DNA of 64,000 bases from Pseudomonas sp. B33.4 (GTDB lineage: Bacteria > Pseudomonadota > Gammaproteobacteria > Pseudomonadales > Pseudomonadaceae). Location of the stretch: contig NZ_CP140706.1 in the NCBI RefSeq assembly GCF_034555375.1, positions 2,719,001-2,783,000 of the forward strand, in the 5' to 3' direction. Each line of letters starts with the position of its first letter. Position 1 is the stretch's first letter. The notes beneath the pieces are model-generated. The model was given only the letters and a program-made list of their open reading frames with translations. It searched no databases and was not told where the DNA came from. This document shows positions 27,901-36,011 of the stretch, piece by piece. A program made the translations under genes and the position numbers.

Positions 27901-29805
27901 AACGGCCTGTTGATGTCCGACAAGCTGCAACTGGTCGCTGCCTTCAACCACATGCACATTTTCATCGATCCGAACCCGAACCCGGCGACCAGCTTCGTCG
28001 AGCGTCAGCGCATGTTCGACCTGCCGCGTTCGGCCTGGACCGACTACGACACCAGCATCATGTCCGAAGGTGGCGGTATCTTCTCGCGCAGCGCGAAGAG
28101 CATCGCAATCTCCCCGCAGATGCAGGAACGCTTCGACATCAAGGCTGACAAGCTGACCCCGACCGAACTGCTGAACGCCTTGCTCAAGGCGCCGGTGGAT
28201 CTGCTGTGGAACGGCGGTATCGGTACTTACGTCAAGGCCAGCACCGAAAGCCACGCCGATGTCGGCGACAAGGCCAACGATGCACTGCGCGTCAACGGTA
28301 ACGAACTGCGCTGCAAAGTCGTGGGCGAGGGCGGTAACCTCGGCATGACCCAACTGGGTCGCGTGGAATTTGGTCTGAATGGCGGCGGCTCCAACACCGA
28401 CTTCATCGACAACGCCGGTGGCGTGGACTGCTCCGACCACGAAGTGAACATCAAGATCCTTCTGAACGAAGTGGTTCAGGCCGGTGACATGACCGACAAG
28501 CAACGCAACCAGTTGCTGGCGAGCATGACCGACGAAGTCGGCAATCTGGTGCTGGGCAACAACTACAAGCAGACTCAGGCCCTGTCGCTGGCGGCGCGTC
28601 GTGCCTATGCGCGCATCGCTGAGTACAAGCGTCTGATGGGTGATCTGGAAGGCCGTGGCAAGCTGGACCGTGCCATTGAGTTCCTGCCGACCGAAGAGCA
28701 ACTGGCCGAGCGCATTGCCGAAGGCCACGGTCTGACCCGTCCTGAGCTGTCGGTTCTGATTTCCTACAGCAAAATCGACCTAAAAGAGCAGCTGTTGGGC
28801 TCCTTGGTGCCGGACGACGATTACCTGACCCGCGACATGGAAACGGCGTTCCCGCCGTCTCTGGTCAGCAAGTTCTCCGAAGCCATGCGTCGTCACCGCC
28901 TGAAGCGCGAGATCGTCAGCACCCAGATCGCCAACGACCTGGTCAACCACATGGGCATCACCTTCGTTCAACGACTCAAAGAGTCGACCGGCATGAGCCC
29001 GGCGAACGTCGCTGGCGCTTACGTGATCGTGCGCGACATCTTCCACCTCCCGCACTGGTTCCGTCAGATCGAAGCGCTGGATTATCAGGTTTCTGCTGAC
29101 GTTCAGCTGGAGCTGATGGACGAGCTGATGCGTCTCGGCCGTCGCGCTACACGCTGGTTCCTGCGTGCCCGCCGCAACGAGCAGAACGCTGCCCGTGATA
29201 CCGCGCACTTCGGTCCACACCTGAAAGAGCTGGGTCTGAAGCTCGACGAACTGCTGAGCGGCGAAATCCGTGAAAACTGGCAGGCGCGCTATCAGGCTTA
29301 CGTCGAAGCCGGTGTGCCGGAATTGCTGGCGCGTATGGTTGCGGGCACCTCGCACCTGTACACCCTGCTGCCGATCATCGAAGCCTCCGACGTGACTGGC
29401 CAGAACCCTGCTGAAGTGGCGAAAGCCTACTTCGCCGTGGGCAGTGCGCTCGACATCACTTGGTACCTGCAACAGATCAGCGCGCTACCGGTTGAAAACA
29501 ACTGGCAAGCCTTGGCCCGTGAAGCGTTCCGTGACGATGTCGACTGGCAACAACGTGCGATCACCATCTCCGTCCTGCAACAGGGCGACGGCACGCTGGA
29601 TGTGGAAGCACGTCTGGCGCTGTGGATGGAACAGCACGAAAGCATGATCTCGCGCTGGCGCGCCATGCTGGTGGAAATCCGCGCGGCAAGCGGCACGGAC
29701 TACGCCATGTATGCGGTGGCCAACCGTGAACTGCTGGATTTGGCGTTGAGTGGACAGGCGGTCGTGCCTGCTGTGGCTGCGAATGCCGAGCTTGAATTGG
29801 CGTAA
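24910..29805 (+). CDS. gdhB: NAD-specific glutamate dehydrogenase, large (180-kDa) type
   Basis: A 1631-residue NAD-dependent glutamate dehydrogenase that converts glutamate to 2-oxoglutarate and ammonium. The length fits the large L_180 class found in Pseudomonas. The start MAFFTAASKADF at 24910 has GGAG 9 nt upstream; the open frame extends 45 codons further upstream but without family-like sequence. ACT-like regulatory regions occupy the N-terminal half. The catalytic part (about 720-1250) shows RWSDREEDFRTEVLGL, the VKNSVIVPVGAKGGF segment with the substrate lysines, and the Rossmann NAD site in VVGVGDMAGDVFGNG. It is monocistronic, with a strong terminator just downstream. The full-length antisense open frame here is a codon-bias shadow. 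Confidence 0.96.
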   Translation: MAFFTAASKADFQHQLQAALAQHISEQALPQVALFAEQFFGIISLDELTQRRLSDLAGCTLSAWRLLERFDHAQPQVRVYNPDYERHGWQSTHTAVEVLHHDLPFLVDSVRTELNRRGYSIHTLQTTVLSVRRGSKGELLEILPKGSTGEGVLHESLMYLEIDRCANAAELNVLSKELEQVLGEVRVAVADFEPMKAKVQDILTQLDNSAFAVDTDEKNEIKSFLEWLVGNHFTFLGYEEFVVTDQADGGHIEYDQNSFLGLTKLLRTGLTYEDLRIEDYAVSYLREPTLLSFAKAAHPSRVHRPAYPDYVSIREIDADGKVIKEHRFMGLYTSSVYGESVRVIPFIRRKVEEIERRSGFQSKAHLGKELAQVLEVLPRDDLFQTPVDELFTTVMSIVQIQERNKIRVFLRKDPYGRFCYCLAYVPRDIYSTEVRQKIQQVLMERLKASDCEFWTFFSESVLARVQLILRVDPKNRLDIDPVLLEKEVVQACRSWQDDYAALTVESFGEAHGTNVLADFPKGFPAGYRERFAAHSAVVDMQHLLSLNEKNPLVMSFYQPLGQVSGQRELHCKLYHADTPLALSDVLPILENLGLRVLGEFPYRLRHTNGREFWIHDFAFTAAEGLDLDIQQLNDTLQDAFVHIVRGDAENDAFNRLVLTAGLPWRDVALLRAYARYLKQIRLGFDLGYIASTLNNHTDIARELTRLFKTRFYLARKLSDDDLEDKQLRLEQAILTALDDVQVLNEDRILRRYLDLIKATLRTNFYQTDANGQNKSYFSFKFNPHAIPELPKPVPKFEIFVYSPRVEGVHLRFGNVARGGLRWSDREEDFRTEVLGLVKAQQVKNSVIVPVGAKGGFLPRRLPLGGSRDEIAAEGIACYRIFISGLLDITDNLKDGALVPPLNVVRHDDDDPYLVVAADKGTATFSDIANGIAIDYGFWLGDAFASGGSAGYDHKKMGITAKGAWVGVQRHFRERGINVQEDSITVVGVGDMAGDVFGNGLLMSDKLQLVAAFNHMHIFIDPNPNPATSFVERQRMFDLPRSAWTDYDTSIMSEGGGIFSRSAKSIAISPQMQERFDIKADKLTPTELLNALLKAPVDLLWNGGIGTYVKASTESHADVGDKANDALRVNGNELRCKVVGEGGNLGMTQLGRVEFGLNGGGSNTDFIDNAGGVDCSDHEVNIKILLNEVVQAGDMTDKQRNQLLASMTDEVGNLVLGNNYKQTQALSLAARRAYARIAEYKRLMGDLEGRGKLDRAIEFLPTEEQLAERIAEGHGLTRPELSVLISYSKIDLKEQLLGSLVPDDDYLTRDMETAFPPSLVSKFSEAMRRHRLKREIVSTQIANDLVNHMGITFVQRLKESTGMSPANVAGAYVIVRDIFHLPHWFRQIEALDYQVSADVQLELMDELMRLGRRATRWFLRARRNEQNAARDTAHFGPHLKELGLKLDELLSGEIRENWQARYQAYVEAGVPELLARMVAGTSHLYTLLPIIEASDVTGQNPAEVAKAYFAVGSALDITWYLQQISALPVENNWQALAREAFRDDVDWQQRAITISVLQQGDGTLDVEARLALWMEQHESMISRWRAMLVEIRAASGTDYAMYAVANRELLDLALSGQAVVPAVAANAELELA

Positions 29806-29822
29806 GTAGTGGTGGAATGAAA

Positions 29823-29852
29823 AAGCCCCGGTGTCGTGAGATGCCGGGGCTT
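29823..29852 (+). terminator. Rho-independent terminator of gdhB
   Basis: Arms AAGCCCCGG (29823-29831) and CCGGGGCTT (29844-29852) form a 9-bp stem with a 12-nt loop, followed by GTTTAT, 17 bp after the gdhB stop. Confidence 0.88.
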
Positions 29853-29887
29853 GTTTATGTCTGAGGGTTCTGTGTTGTCTGGTCTGG

Positions 29888-29961
29888 CGCCATCGCGAGC
29901 AGGCTCACTCCTACAGGGGGAACGCATTCCAACTGTAGGAGTGAGCCTGCTCGCGATGGCG
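29888..29961. repeat. REPIN (CGCGAGCAGGCTCACTCC class)
   Basis: An inverted pair of REP units about 28 bp long with a roughly 20-bp spacer lies between the gdhB terminator and the convergent lipoprotein gene. Confidence 0.9.
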
Positions 29962-29970
29962 TTCTTTATA

Positions 29971-30684
29971 TCAATACAACTTCTGACCTTGTTTACTATC
30001 CAGCATCGACACTTTATCCGAAGGTCTGGCGACTAAATTGTTGAGCGACTGGTCAAACTTCTGCAGCGCCCTAACCTGCACATCCTGCTGCTGATTAATA
30101 TCGGCAACTATCTCTTCCGACCGCTTGAAGTCCGCCCACACCGGCGTCAATTCCCGTGCATCCGAACCTTTCGCCGTACCAATGTAGTTCAACCGCGCAT
30201 CATAGAAATCGGCACTGACATCGGCCTTGATGTCGGAACTGCGCGAGGTGATCAACTGGCTGTGGGTGTCGACGATTGCGACTACATCCGGTCTGGCCGA
30301 ACGCAGGCTCTGCATGTCTGGATACACCGTCACCGAGCCGAACTGGCGTTGCAAGGATGCGTTAACCCATTCCACAGCCATGTCCGGTTTCGAGCTGGCG
30401 ACGTAGGCGTCATGGATCGGCTGCACCAGCAGGCTCTGGCCGAAACCGGTGCCGGCGTTGGCCTGATAGTCGCGCAGGTATTCGCGATTAGTCTGAGTGC
30501 TCGGGCTGTAGACCACGCCGAGCGACACACCGGGACCGCTTTTCACCTGGGTGGCGCTGCTGCGGCCGGTGGGATGGGGGAGCAGGGTGTCGAGTGAAGA
30601 AACGGCTTGGGGCGCAGTGGGTACCGAACAGGCTGACAGAGCTAAAACCGATATCGCCAGTACACTGGTGAACGCAAGTTTCAT
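29971..30684 (-). CDS. Putative outer-membrane-type lipoprotein
   Basis: A 237-residue exported protein. The start at 30684 has GGGAG about 7 nt upstream; the longer frame adds eight residues. The signal peptide ends with the lipobox LSAC, so Cys19 should be lipidated; the following residue is Ser, which favours outer-membrane sorting. The mature part has no motif I recognise. It resembles Pseudomonas lipoproteins annotated only as hypothetical, with a VYSPSTQTNREYLRDY segment early and an AKGSDARELTPVW segment late. It is transcribed alone, downstream of a cupin gene that has its own terminator. Confidence 0.85.
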   Translation of the reverse strand: MKLAFTSVLAISVLALSACSVPTAPQAVSSLDTLLPHPTGRSSATQVKSGPGVSLGVVYSPSTQTNREYLRDYQANAGTGFGQSLLVQPIHDAYVASSKPDMAVEWVNASLQRQFGSVTVYPDMQSLRSARPDVVAIVDTHSQLITSRSSDIKADVSADFYDARLNYIGTAKGSDARELTPVWADFKRSEEIVADINQQQDVQVRALQKFDQSLNNLVARPSDKVSMLDSKQGQKLY

Positions 30685-30841
30685 GGTGTTTCTCCCGTGA
30701 AACAACAACAGTCGGAAAGTTTGAAATGCCGTCGGTGACGACAGTTAATTCAGACTAAACCCGCCAAGCTGACAATTTGCTGTAATAAAAGCCGAATAAT
30801 AGTTTGATTCGCTTTAACCCATAGCAGCTAATTGCGCAGAG

Positions 30842-30882
30842 AAATAAACAGGCGCCAATCGTCGATTTGCGCCCGTTTATTT
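30842..30882 (-). terminator. Terminator of the cupin gene
   Basis: AAATAAAC-GGCGC (30842-30855) is complementary to GCGCC-GTTTATTT (30869-30882), a GC core flanked by A/T runs. It lies 20 bp past the cupin stop and reads best leftward. Confidence 0.75.
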
Positions 30883-30901
30883 ATGGCTGGTTAAACAGCC
30901 A

Positions 30902-31306
30902 TCAGTTTTTCAGCGGGATCAATACTTGCTCATCCGGGGCCAGCACCATGAATACCAGCAACTTGGCCGGTTTGATTTTGCTGGCGTTTTTCGAGACCAA
31001 ATGTTCGGAGCCAGCGGGTTCGTACCAGAACTGGCCCTTTTTGTAAGTGATCGCCTGTTCACCTTTCACCTGAGAAATGACTTCGCCTTCGAGTACGTAA
31101 GCCATCGCGGTGCCGTCGTGTTTGTGGGCGATGGAGGACTGACCGGGTTTGTAGTCCACCTCGATCATCATGGCTTTTTTGCCGGGGGCGTTTGTCAGCA
31201 TCTGGTCTTGCAGCACGGTGACTTTTTCCGACGGGTCGTGGGCGAAGACGGCCGAGGTGCAGAGGCTCAGAGCGAGGGCGGCAGCGAAGAAGGGCAGGGC
31301 TTTCAT
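30902..31306 (-). CDS. Periplasmic cupin-domain protein
   Basis: A 134-residue exported protein with a signal peptide ending near AVFAHDP (about residue 22). A single cupin barrel follows: motif 1 HKHDGTAMAYVLEGE supplies metal ligands, and motif 2 GQFWYEPAGSEH supplies the last His. Such small periplasmic cupins are common in Pseudomonas and their substrates are usually unknown. The start has a modest AGGT upstream. It is transcribed alone on the minus strand. Confidence 0.88.
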   Translation of the reverse strand: MKALPFFAAALALSLCTSAVFAHDPSEKVTVLQDQMLTNAPGKKAMMIEVDYKPGQSSIAHKHDGTAMAYVLEGEVISQVKGEQAITYKKGQFWYEPAGSEHLVSKNASKIKPAKLLVFMVLAPDEQVLIPLKN

Positions 31307-31443
31307 GGCGGGTTACCTGTGATGATTGGGGGTGCAATCACAGTAGTCCGCAGGGTGGCGCATTCAAACGGCCAATATTCGGGAAGATTGGGTGACCAAT
31401 TGGCGAGGGAGGCAGGAAGGTTATCGGTGCGGCTGAATACGCT

Positions 31444-31534
31444 TTCGCGAGCAGGCTCGCTCCCACAGGTTCTGCGGTTGCTCACCTATTTTGTGAACAA
31501 CAAATAACCCTGTGGGAGCGAGCCTGCTCGCGAA
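31444..31534. repeat. REPIN (CGCGAGCAGGCTCGCTCCCACAGG variant)
   Basis: An inverted REP pair (31444-31469 and about 31509-31534) with the CGCTCCCACAGG variant of the unit lies between the ABM monooxygenase gene and the cupin gene. Confidence 0.9.
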
Positions 31535-31543
31535 GGCGTCAGA

Positions 31544-31837
31544 TCAGACGATGGGAAAGCTATTGAAGTCGACGCTATTGGCCAATCGGCTATCGATCAG
31601 GTCAATAAACCCCTGGGCCTCGGGCCGGTTGAAATGCGCCTGCATCGCCGCTTCCGACTGCCAGCGGGCACTGACCGTCCAGCGGTGGCTGTCCTCGGGG
31701 CAGCGGTCGACCAGATAGGAATCGCAGCCCGGCGTTTCGCGCAGGGTTTCGACGATCTTCTGCAGTTGCCTGCCTAGTTCATCCGAGCGGCCGGCAGCAG
31801 CCTGCACCTGGACCGTATTGATCACTTCGTTGGACAT
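31544..31837 (-). CDS. Antibiotic-biosynthesis-monooxygenase (ABM) domain protein
   Basis: A 97-residue single-domain protein of the ABM/dimeric alpha-beta barrel fold. Features are an N-terminal strand INTVQVQAAAGR, the helix LQKIVETLRETPGC, the strand SYLVDRCPEDSHRWTVSARW and the helix SEAAMQAHFNRPEAQGF, the order seen in putative quinol monooxygenases (YgiN-like). It is cytoplasmic and probably dimeric. The substrate is unknown, and it forms no obvious operon. Confidence 0.85.
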   Translation of the reverse strand: MSNEVINTVQVQAAAGRSDELGRQLQKIVETLRETPGCDSYLVDRCPEDSHRWTVSARWQSEAAMQAHFNRPEAQGFIDLIDSRLANSVDFNSFPIV

Positions 31838-31960
31838 TGCTCACACTCCTGAATCAGGCCGGACGAATCCTGCTCATTGAGGGATAACGCCTGTGCAGGA
31901 TAGGCCTGCCGTCGTGAATCACCAATAACCAATCGGCAGTAAATGCGTTATACCAAAGGC

Positions 31961-33394
31961 TCATGACATCTGTTCGAGGATGTCACGCAGGCGATCCAGA
32001 GCGATATCGATGTCTAGCGTTTCGATGGCGCCGAAGCCGAAGTACAGACCGTTTTTCGCCGGTTGCTGATGATAGAAACCGTTGATCGAGTACAGCCCGA
32101 CTTCGACCTTTTTCGCCAGTTCGATCACCAACGGCAGGTCGATCGGCACCTTGCAGAACACCGCCATGTGGAACCCGGCGCTCGCCGGTACCGCCTCAAG
32201 CCATGGCGACAAGTCATCCGCCATGCGCGCCAGAATCCGCTCGCGGCGCTGAGCATAAATGGCGTGACAGCGGCGGATATGCTTGAGCAGACAGCCCTCG
32301 GCGATGAACTTGGCCAATGCCCATTGCGGCAATGTCGAGGCGTGCAGATCGGTGAGCTGCTTGGCGCGGATCACCGCTTCGAGAATCGCCGGCGGCAGGA
32401 TCGCATAACCCAGGCGCAACTCCGGCAGCAGGGTTTTCGAGAACGTGCCGACGTAAGCGACGATGCCGCGCTGGTCGAGGTTGAACAGCGAATCGGTCGG
32501 CCGACCTTCGTAGCGAAACTCGCTGTCATAGTCGTCCTCGATGATGATCGCGCCCAGCTCATGGGCACGGGCCAGCAAGGCTTCACGGCGCGCCTGACTC
32601 ATCGGCATGCCCAGCGGAAACTGGTGCGATGGCGTTACATAAATCATCCGCGTGCCATCGGGAATCTGCTCGACGACAATCCCTTCAGCGTCCACCGGCA
32701 CTCCGACCACCTCGGCGCCATGCGTGCCGAACAGCAGACGTGCCGGCGGATAACCAGGATCTTCCATCGCCACCCGACTGCCCGGGCGGATCAACACACG
32801 GGTGATCAGGTCCAGCGCCTGTTGCGCGCCGTTGCACACCACGATGTCTTCGTCCTGACAGTTGATCCCACGGGAAAACGCGATGTGCCGGGCGATCGCA
32901 TTGCGCAGCGCCGGCAGGCCCTCGGCGACACTGTAGAAACCCTTGGACTGACCCATCTGGCGCATTGCATGGGCGACGCAGCGGCGCCAGTCATCCTGCG
33001 GAAACTGGCCCTTGCTGGTGGCGCCGCCGATGAAGTCGTAGCGCAGCGAGCCTTCCAGAGTCGGGTGGCGCAAAAACACCGGCAGAGTGCGCCAGCTCTC
33101 GATCACTTCGGCACTGGCCAGTTCGGTGTGACTTTGCTTGCGCTGGATCTGCGCCGGGCGCGCGTTGACGTAAGTGCCTTTGCCGATCACCCCGGTGAGG
33201 AAGTTTTCGTAGGTCAATTGCGCGTAGGTGTCGGAAATGGTCTTGCGCGAAATGCCCAGTTGCTCGGCGAGCAGACGGCTGGGCGGCAATTGCGTGCCAG
33301 CGGCCAGACGCCCGGATTCAATGGCGCCGCGCAACTGCTGATACAACTGACCGGCAAGATCCTTGCGGCCGTTGATCACGACGTGAAGTTCCAT
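31961..33394 (-). CDS. MocR/PdxR-type regulator (GntR HTH fused to aminotransferase domain)
   Basis: A 477-residue transcription factor. The start MELHVVINGRKDL at 33394 has GGGAG 10 nt upstream; an 87-codon upstream extension runs through a REPIN and is rejected. The N-terminal GntR winged helix (about 10-80) includes LPPSRLLAEQLGISRKTISDTYAQL. A linker leads to a fold-type I aminotransferase domain, where FSKTLLPELRLGY contains the PLP-binding Lys320. MocR regulators typically sense PLP or amino compounds and often control a divergent gene. Here the divergent gene encodes an AhpD-like protein, a plausible target. Confidence 0.93.
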   Translation of the reverse strand: MELHVVINGRKDLAGQLYQQLRGAIESGRLAAGTQLPPSRLLAEQLGISRKTISDTYAQLTYENFLTGVIGKGTYVNARPAQIQRKQSHTELASAEVIESWRTLPVFLRHPTLEGSLRYDFIGGATSKGQFPQDDWRRCVAHAMRQMGQSKGFYSVAEGLPALRNAIARHIAFSRGINCQDEDIVVCNGAQQALDLITRVLIRPGSRVAMEDPGYPPARLLFGTHGAEVVGVPVDAEGIVVEQIPDGTRMIYVTPSHQFPLGMPMSQARREALLARAHELGAIIIEDDYDSEFRYEGRPTDSLFNLDQRGIVAYVGTFSKTLLPELRLGYAILPPAILEAVIRAKQLTDLHASTLPQWALAKFIAEGCLLKHIRRCHAIYAQRRERILARMADDLSPWLEAVPASAGFHMAVFCKVPIDLPLVIELAKKVEVGLYSINGFYHQQPAKNGLYFGFGAIETLDIDIALDRLRDILEQMS

Positions 33395-33496
33395 ACCGAC
33401 GAGGCTCCCGAGACTGTTTGGCGTGCCCGCCAGATTACCGCTGTTGTTTGATTGGCAATAGTTGCCTACCCGAAAAACCCGAAATTGGCCTAGATC

Positions 33497-33592
33497 CCCT
33501 GTAGGAGTGAGCCTGCTCGCGATCACGGTGGCACATCCGACATCACTGTTGCCTGACACACCGCTATCGCGAGCAGGCTCACTCCTACAGGG
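33497..33592. repeat. REPIN (CGCGAGCAGGCTCACTCC class)
   Basis: An inverted REP pair (outer arms CCCTGTAGGAGTGAGCCTGC and its complement) spans 33497-33592 in the 312-bp gap between the divergent MocR-type and AhpD-like genes. Nothing else is seen in that gap. Confidence 0.9.
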
Positions 33593-33706
33593 ATTTTTGT
33601 TTGGCGGGGATTCAGTGGTGTAGCGCTTTTCCGTGGAATTGGGGCTGTCATGCATCGCTGTCGGCGTTTACGGTGAAGTCATTATTCCGTCTACCGAGAC
33701 TAGCCC

Positions 33707-34147
33707 ATGTCCCCGCGCCTGGATTACTACAACGCTTCGCCCAAGGCGATGAAAGCGATGATTGCCATGGAGGCGCTGACCGCCAACCTCAGCGTCGAAC
33801 AGCCGATACTGCAACTGATCAGGATCCGTGCCTCGCAGCTTAATGGCTGTGCTTTCTGCACCGATATGCACTCGGTGGATGCGCGGAGGGCCGGGGAGAG
33901 TGATCGGCGTTTGTATGCGATTGCGGTGTGGCGCGACAGCAACTTCTTCAACCCGCGCGAGCGTGCCGCGTTGGCCTGGGCGGAGGCGGTGACGTTGTTG
34001 GCGGAAAGCCGCGTGCCTGATGAGGTGTATCAGCAAGCGCGCGAGCAATTCAGCGAAGGGGAACTGGTCGATCTGACCATGGCCGTCACCACCATCAACA
34101 GCTGGAATCGCCTCGCGGTAAGCTTCCGCCAAACGCCTAGCGATTGA
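33707..34147 (+). CDS. AhpD-like carboxymuconolactone-decarboxylase-family protein
   Basis: A 146-residue all-helical protein of the CMD/AhpD superfamily. The redox signature is CAFCTDMH: Cys48-x-x-Cys51 with His55 four residues on, as in AhpD-type peroxidase partners. This points to a thiol-based peroxidase or disulfide reductase activity rather than decarboxylation. It reads away from the MocR-type regulator, which may control it. Confidence 0.9.
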   Translation: MSPRLDYYNASPKAMKAMIAMEALTANLSVEQPILQLIRIRASQLNGCAFCTDMHSVDARRAGESDRRLYAIAVWRDSNFFNPRERAALAWAEAVTLLAESRVPDEVYQQAREQFSEGELVDLTMAVTTINSWNRLAVSFRQTPSD

Positions 34148-34150
34148 AGA

Positions 34151-34236
34151 TCAAAAGATCGCAGCCTTCGGCAGCTCCTACAGGGAAACGATCGAAATCC
34201 CATGTAGGAGCTGCCGAAGGCTGCGATCTTTTGATT
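34151..34236. repeat. REPIN (AGATCGCAGCCTTCGGCAGCTCC class)
   Basis: An inverted pair of a second REP class, with arms containing AAAAGATCGCAGCCTTCGGC and its complement, lies in the gap between convergent genes. The same class recurs at 37533 and 57888. Confidence 0.9.
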
Positions 34237-34247
34237 TTGACGTTGCC

Positions 34248-34559
34248 TTAATTCGCCGGCCGTTGTGGTTTCACTGAGGTGCCAAAGGTATTGCCCATCC
34301 GCGTACTGGTCGCCGCCGGTGTCGCCAGCCCAATTTGATTCGGCGGCCGCTTATTCACCGGCACATTCAGCGCCTCCTGATTCTTCTCCGCCGCCGCGCC
34401 TTCCGGGTTGTTGCCCATCTGCTGGCTCAAACAGTCGTAATTCGGCGCCTTGTAGCCGCCGACCGTCACTTCCACACAGCCCAACGGCTGTTCGGCATAA
34501 GCGCTCGACAGCGTCATCAACAACAGCCCGCCAAGGCTCAATCGCCACAGTGTATTCAT
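34248..34559 (-). CDS. Small exported hypothetical protein
   Basis: A 103-residue protein with a clear signal peptide (about 1-22, ending SSAYAEQ) and a strong Shine-Dalgarno (AGGAGG, 6 nt before the start). The mature part contains two Cys (GCVEVTVGGYKAPNYDC) that could form one disulfide and ends in a low-complexity Pro/Ala/Thr region. I do not recognise the family. It is divergent from vreA, sharing a 123-bp promoter region. Confidence 0.8.
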   Translation of the reverse strand: MNTLWRLSLGGLLLMTLSSAYAEQPLGCVEVTVGGYKAPNYDCLSQQMGNNPEGAAAEKNQEALNVPVNKRPPNQIGLATPAATSTRMGNTFGTSVKPQRPAN

Positions 34560-34650
34560 GCTCGCCTCCTGGCCGACCCGATGGGGCCGCGCTATGGCTT
34601 GAGTCTAGTGCAAGCCGTGCGCAATTCCCGTGATGGTTTTTTTGCACCGC

Positions 34651-34668
34651 CCGTCACACCAGATTCAT
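34651..34668 (+). promoter_or_regulatory. Possible weak PHO box upstream of vreA
   Basis: CCGTCAC-ACCA-GATTCAT has the 7-4-7 spacing of a PhoB box (consensus CTGTCAT repeats) but matches only 5/7 and 4/7. It lies 15-32 bp before the vreA start. It is suggested mainly because vre genes in P. aeruginosa are phosphate-controlled. Confidence 0.25.
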
Positions 34669-34682
34669 AAACAGCCCTCAGG

Positions 34683-35432
34683 ATGACGATTTCCAAGGAT
34701 TCGTCAGCCGTGCAGCGAGGCAATTCCACGGACGGTTTTCAGCGTTCAACGAGGCTTGTGCGCCGGATGTGTCTGGGGTGGCTGCTTGGCTGTGCGGCGG
34801 GCCACGCCATGGCCGACGCGGTGCCGGCGGACTTGCGCATGACGCTGCATATTCCGGCACAGGATCTGGCGCACGCGCTGGATCAGTACAGCCACGCCAC
34901 GGGCGTTGCGGTGCTGGTCGACAGTCAGTTGAGTCGCGGTCGACGTTCGCTCGCGGTGGACGGTGAATTCACCGCCGCCGATGCCCTGCGTCGATTGCTC
35001 GGCGGCAGTGGTTTGATGGCGCGGTATGCCCGCGACGATGCATTTACGTTGCAAGTGGCGCAGGTCGAAGACGTGGCAGCGCCGGCGCAAAAACAGACGC
35101 CGGAAAGCGTTGCCGTCAACCGCAGTTACGCCACGGCGGTGCAAGCAGCGATCGAGCGCAACCTGTGCCGCTCGCCGCTGACCCGGCCGGGCAGTTATCG
35201 CGCGGTGTTGCAGGTCTGGGTTGGCCGCGACGGCTTGGTGCAGCACAACCGGTTGGTCACTTCGACCGGAGATGTACGGCGCGACAATGCGCTGGTGGAA
35301 AGTTTTCGCAACCTCAAAATCGACCGGCCGACGCCCAGCGCCTTGCGTCAGCCGGTCACGTTGCTGTTGTTACCGGAGTCGTCAGGGAAACGCATGGAAT
35401 GCACCAAATGGGAAGGAGTTTCCGGGGGATGA
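34683..35432 (+). CDS. vreA: VreA-like free-standing STN signalling protein with TonB-like C-terminus
   Basis: A 249-residue periplasmic signalling protein. After a signal-anchor (about 30-46) comes a secretin/TonB short N-terminal (STN) domain (about 52-125: LHIPAQDLAHALDQYSHATG and later ALRRLLGGSGLMARY). The second half (about 150-235) is a TonB C-terminal-like domain with GSYRAVLQVWVGRDGLV. There is no TonB-dependent beta-barrel, unlike FecA or FpvA. That architecture and the vreA-vreI-vreR-hxc order match the PUMA3 signalling system of P. aeruginosa. The assigned start lacks a good Shine-Dalgarno and a later start (for example MCLGWLL) is possible. The stop overlaps the sigma-factor start by 4 bp. 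Confidence 0.85.
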   Translation: MTISKDSSAVQRGNSTDGFQRSTRLVRRMCLGWLLGCAAGHAMADAVPADLRMTLHIPAQDLAHALDQYSHATGVAVLVDSQLSRGRRSLAVDGEFTAADALRRLLGGSGLMARYARDDAFTLQVAQVEDVAAPAQKQTPESVAVNRSYATAVQAAIERNLCRSPLTRPGSYRAVLQVWVGRDGLVQHNRLVTSTGDVRRDNALVESFRNLKIDRPTPSALRQPVTLLLLPESSGKRMECTKWEGVSGG

Positions 35433-35980
35433 AAGACACCGGACAAGGTTCGATGGTCCAACTGTTCCTGACGTCCTACGAGGACTTTCGGGTGCGCCTG
35501 CGCAGGCGTCTCGGTTCGGAAGATCTGGCCAACGATGTGCTGCACGAAACCTACCTGCGCGTCGACCGCATGGAGACGCCGCCAAACGTCCTGCGGCCGA
35601 ATGCCTACCTCTATCGCATGGCCCTGAACATCGCCGCCGACCGCCGCCAGGCCGACGCGCGTCTGCTCACCGGCGAGGAAGTCGAAGAGCTGCTGCAAAT
35701 CGGCGATGAAGCGCTGGACCCGGCGCGGGTGGTCGGTGGGCAAAAGGAAATCCAGTCACTGCTCAGTGCGTTGTACGAGCTGCCCGCACGGCGCCGGAAG
35801 ATCTTCATCGCCGCGCGTCTGGAAGAGGCGCCGCACCTGGAAATCTCGCAGCGCTTCGGCATTTCCACGCGCATGGTCGAGAAGGAAATCAAAGCCGCAT
35901 TGGGCTTCTGCGCCGCAAAACTGGAAAGAAAAGTGTTTCAGCGGTTCGGTCGCGGGGCCGGAAAACCGTCTTCTGAATAG
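35429..35980 (+). CDS. vreI: VreI-like ECF sigma factor
   Basis: A 183-residue extracytoplasmic-function sigma factor of the FecI type. Region 2 (about 10-75) includes LANDVLHETYLRVDRM and NAYLYRMALNIAADRRQ; region 4 (about 115-165) includes the HTH segment HLEISQRFGISTRMVEKEI. The ATG at 35429 overlaps the vreA stop (ATGA) and has GGGGG just upstream. In P. aeruginosa, VreI activates hxc and pdt genes. Here the same downstream genes are present, so those are the likely targets. Confidence 0.92.
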   Translation: MKDTGQGSMVQLFLTSYEDFRVRLRRRLGSEDLANDVLHETYLRVDRMETPPNVLRPNAYLYRMALNIAADRRQADARLLTGEEVEELLQIGDEALDPARVVGGQKEIQSLLSALYELPARRRKIFIAARLEEAPHLEISQRFGISTRMVEKEIKAALGFCAAKLERKVFQRFGRGAGKPSSE

Positions 35981-36011
35981 TGCCCGATCAATTCGTTGAG
36001 AATCTGCGCGT

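Noticed and set aside
24892..28728. 1278-codon open frame antisense to gdhB
   Set aside because: It mirrors the codon bias of gdhB, has no family-like sequence and no ribosome-binding site; it is a shadow of a GC-rich gene.
33395..33655. 87-codon N-terminal extension of the MocR-type regulator
   Set aside because: It translates through a REPIN; the ATG at 33394 has a good ribosome-binding site and starts at the normal family position.
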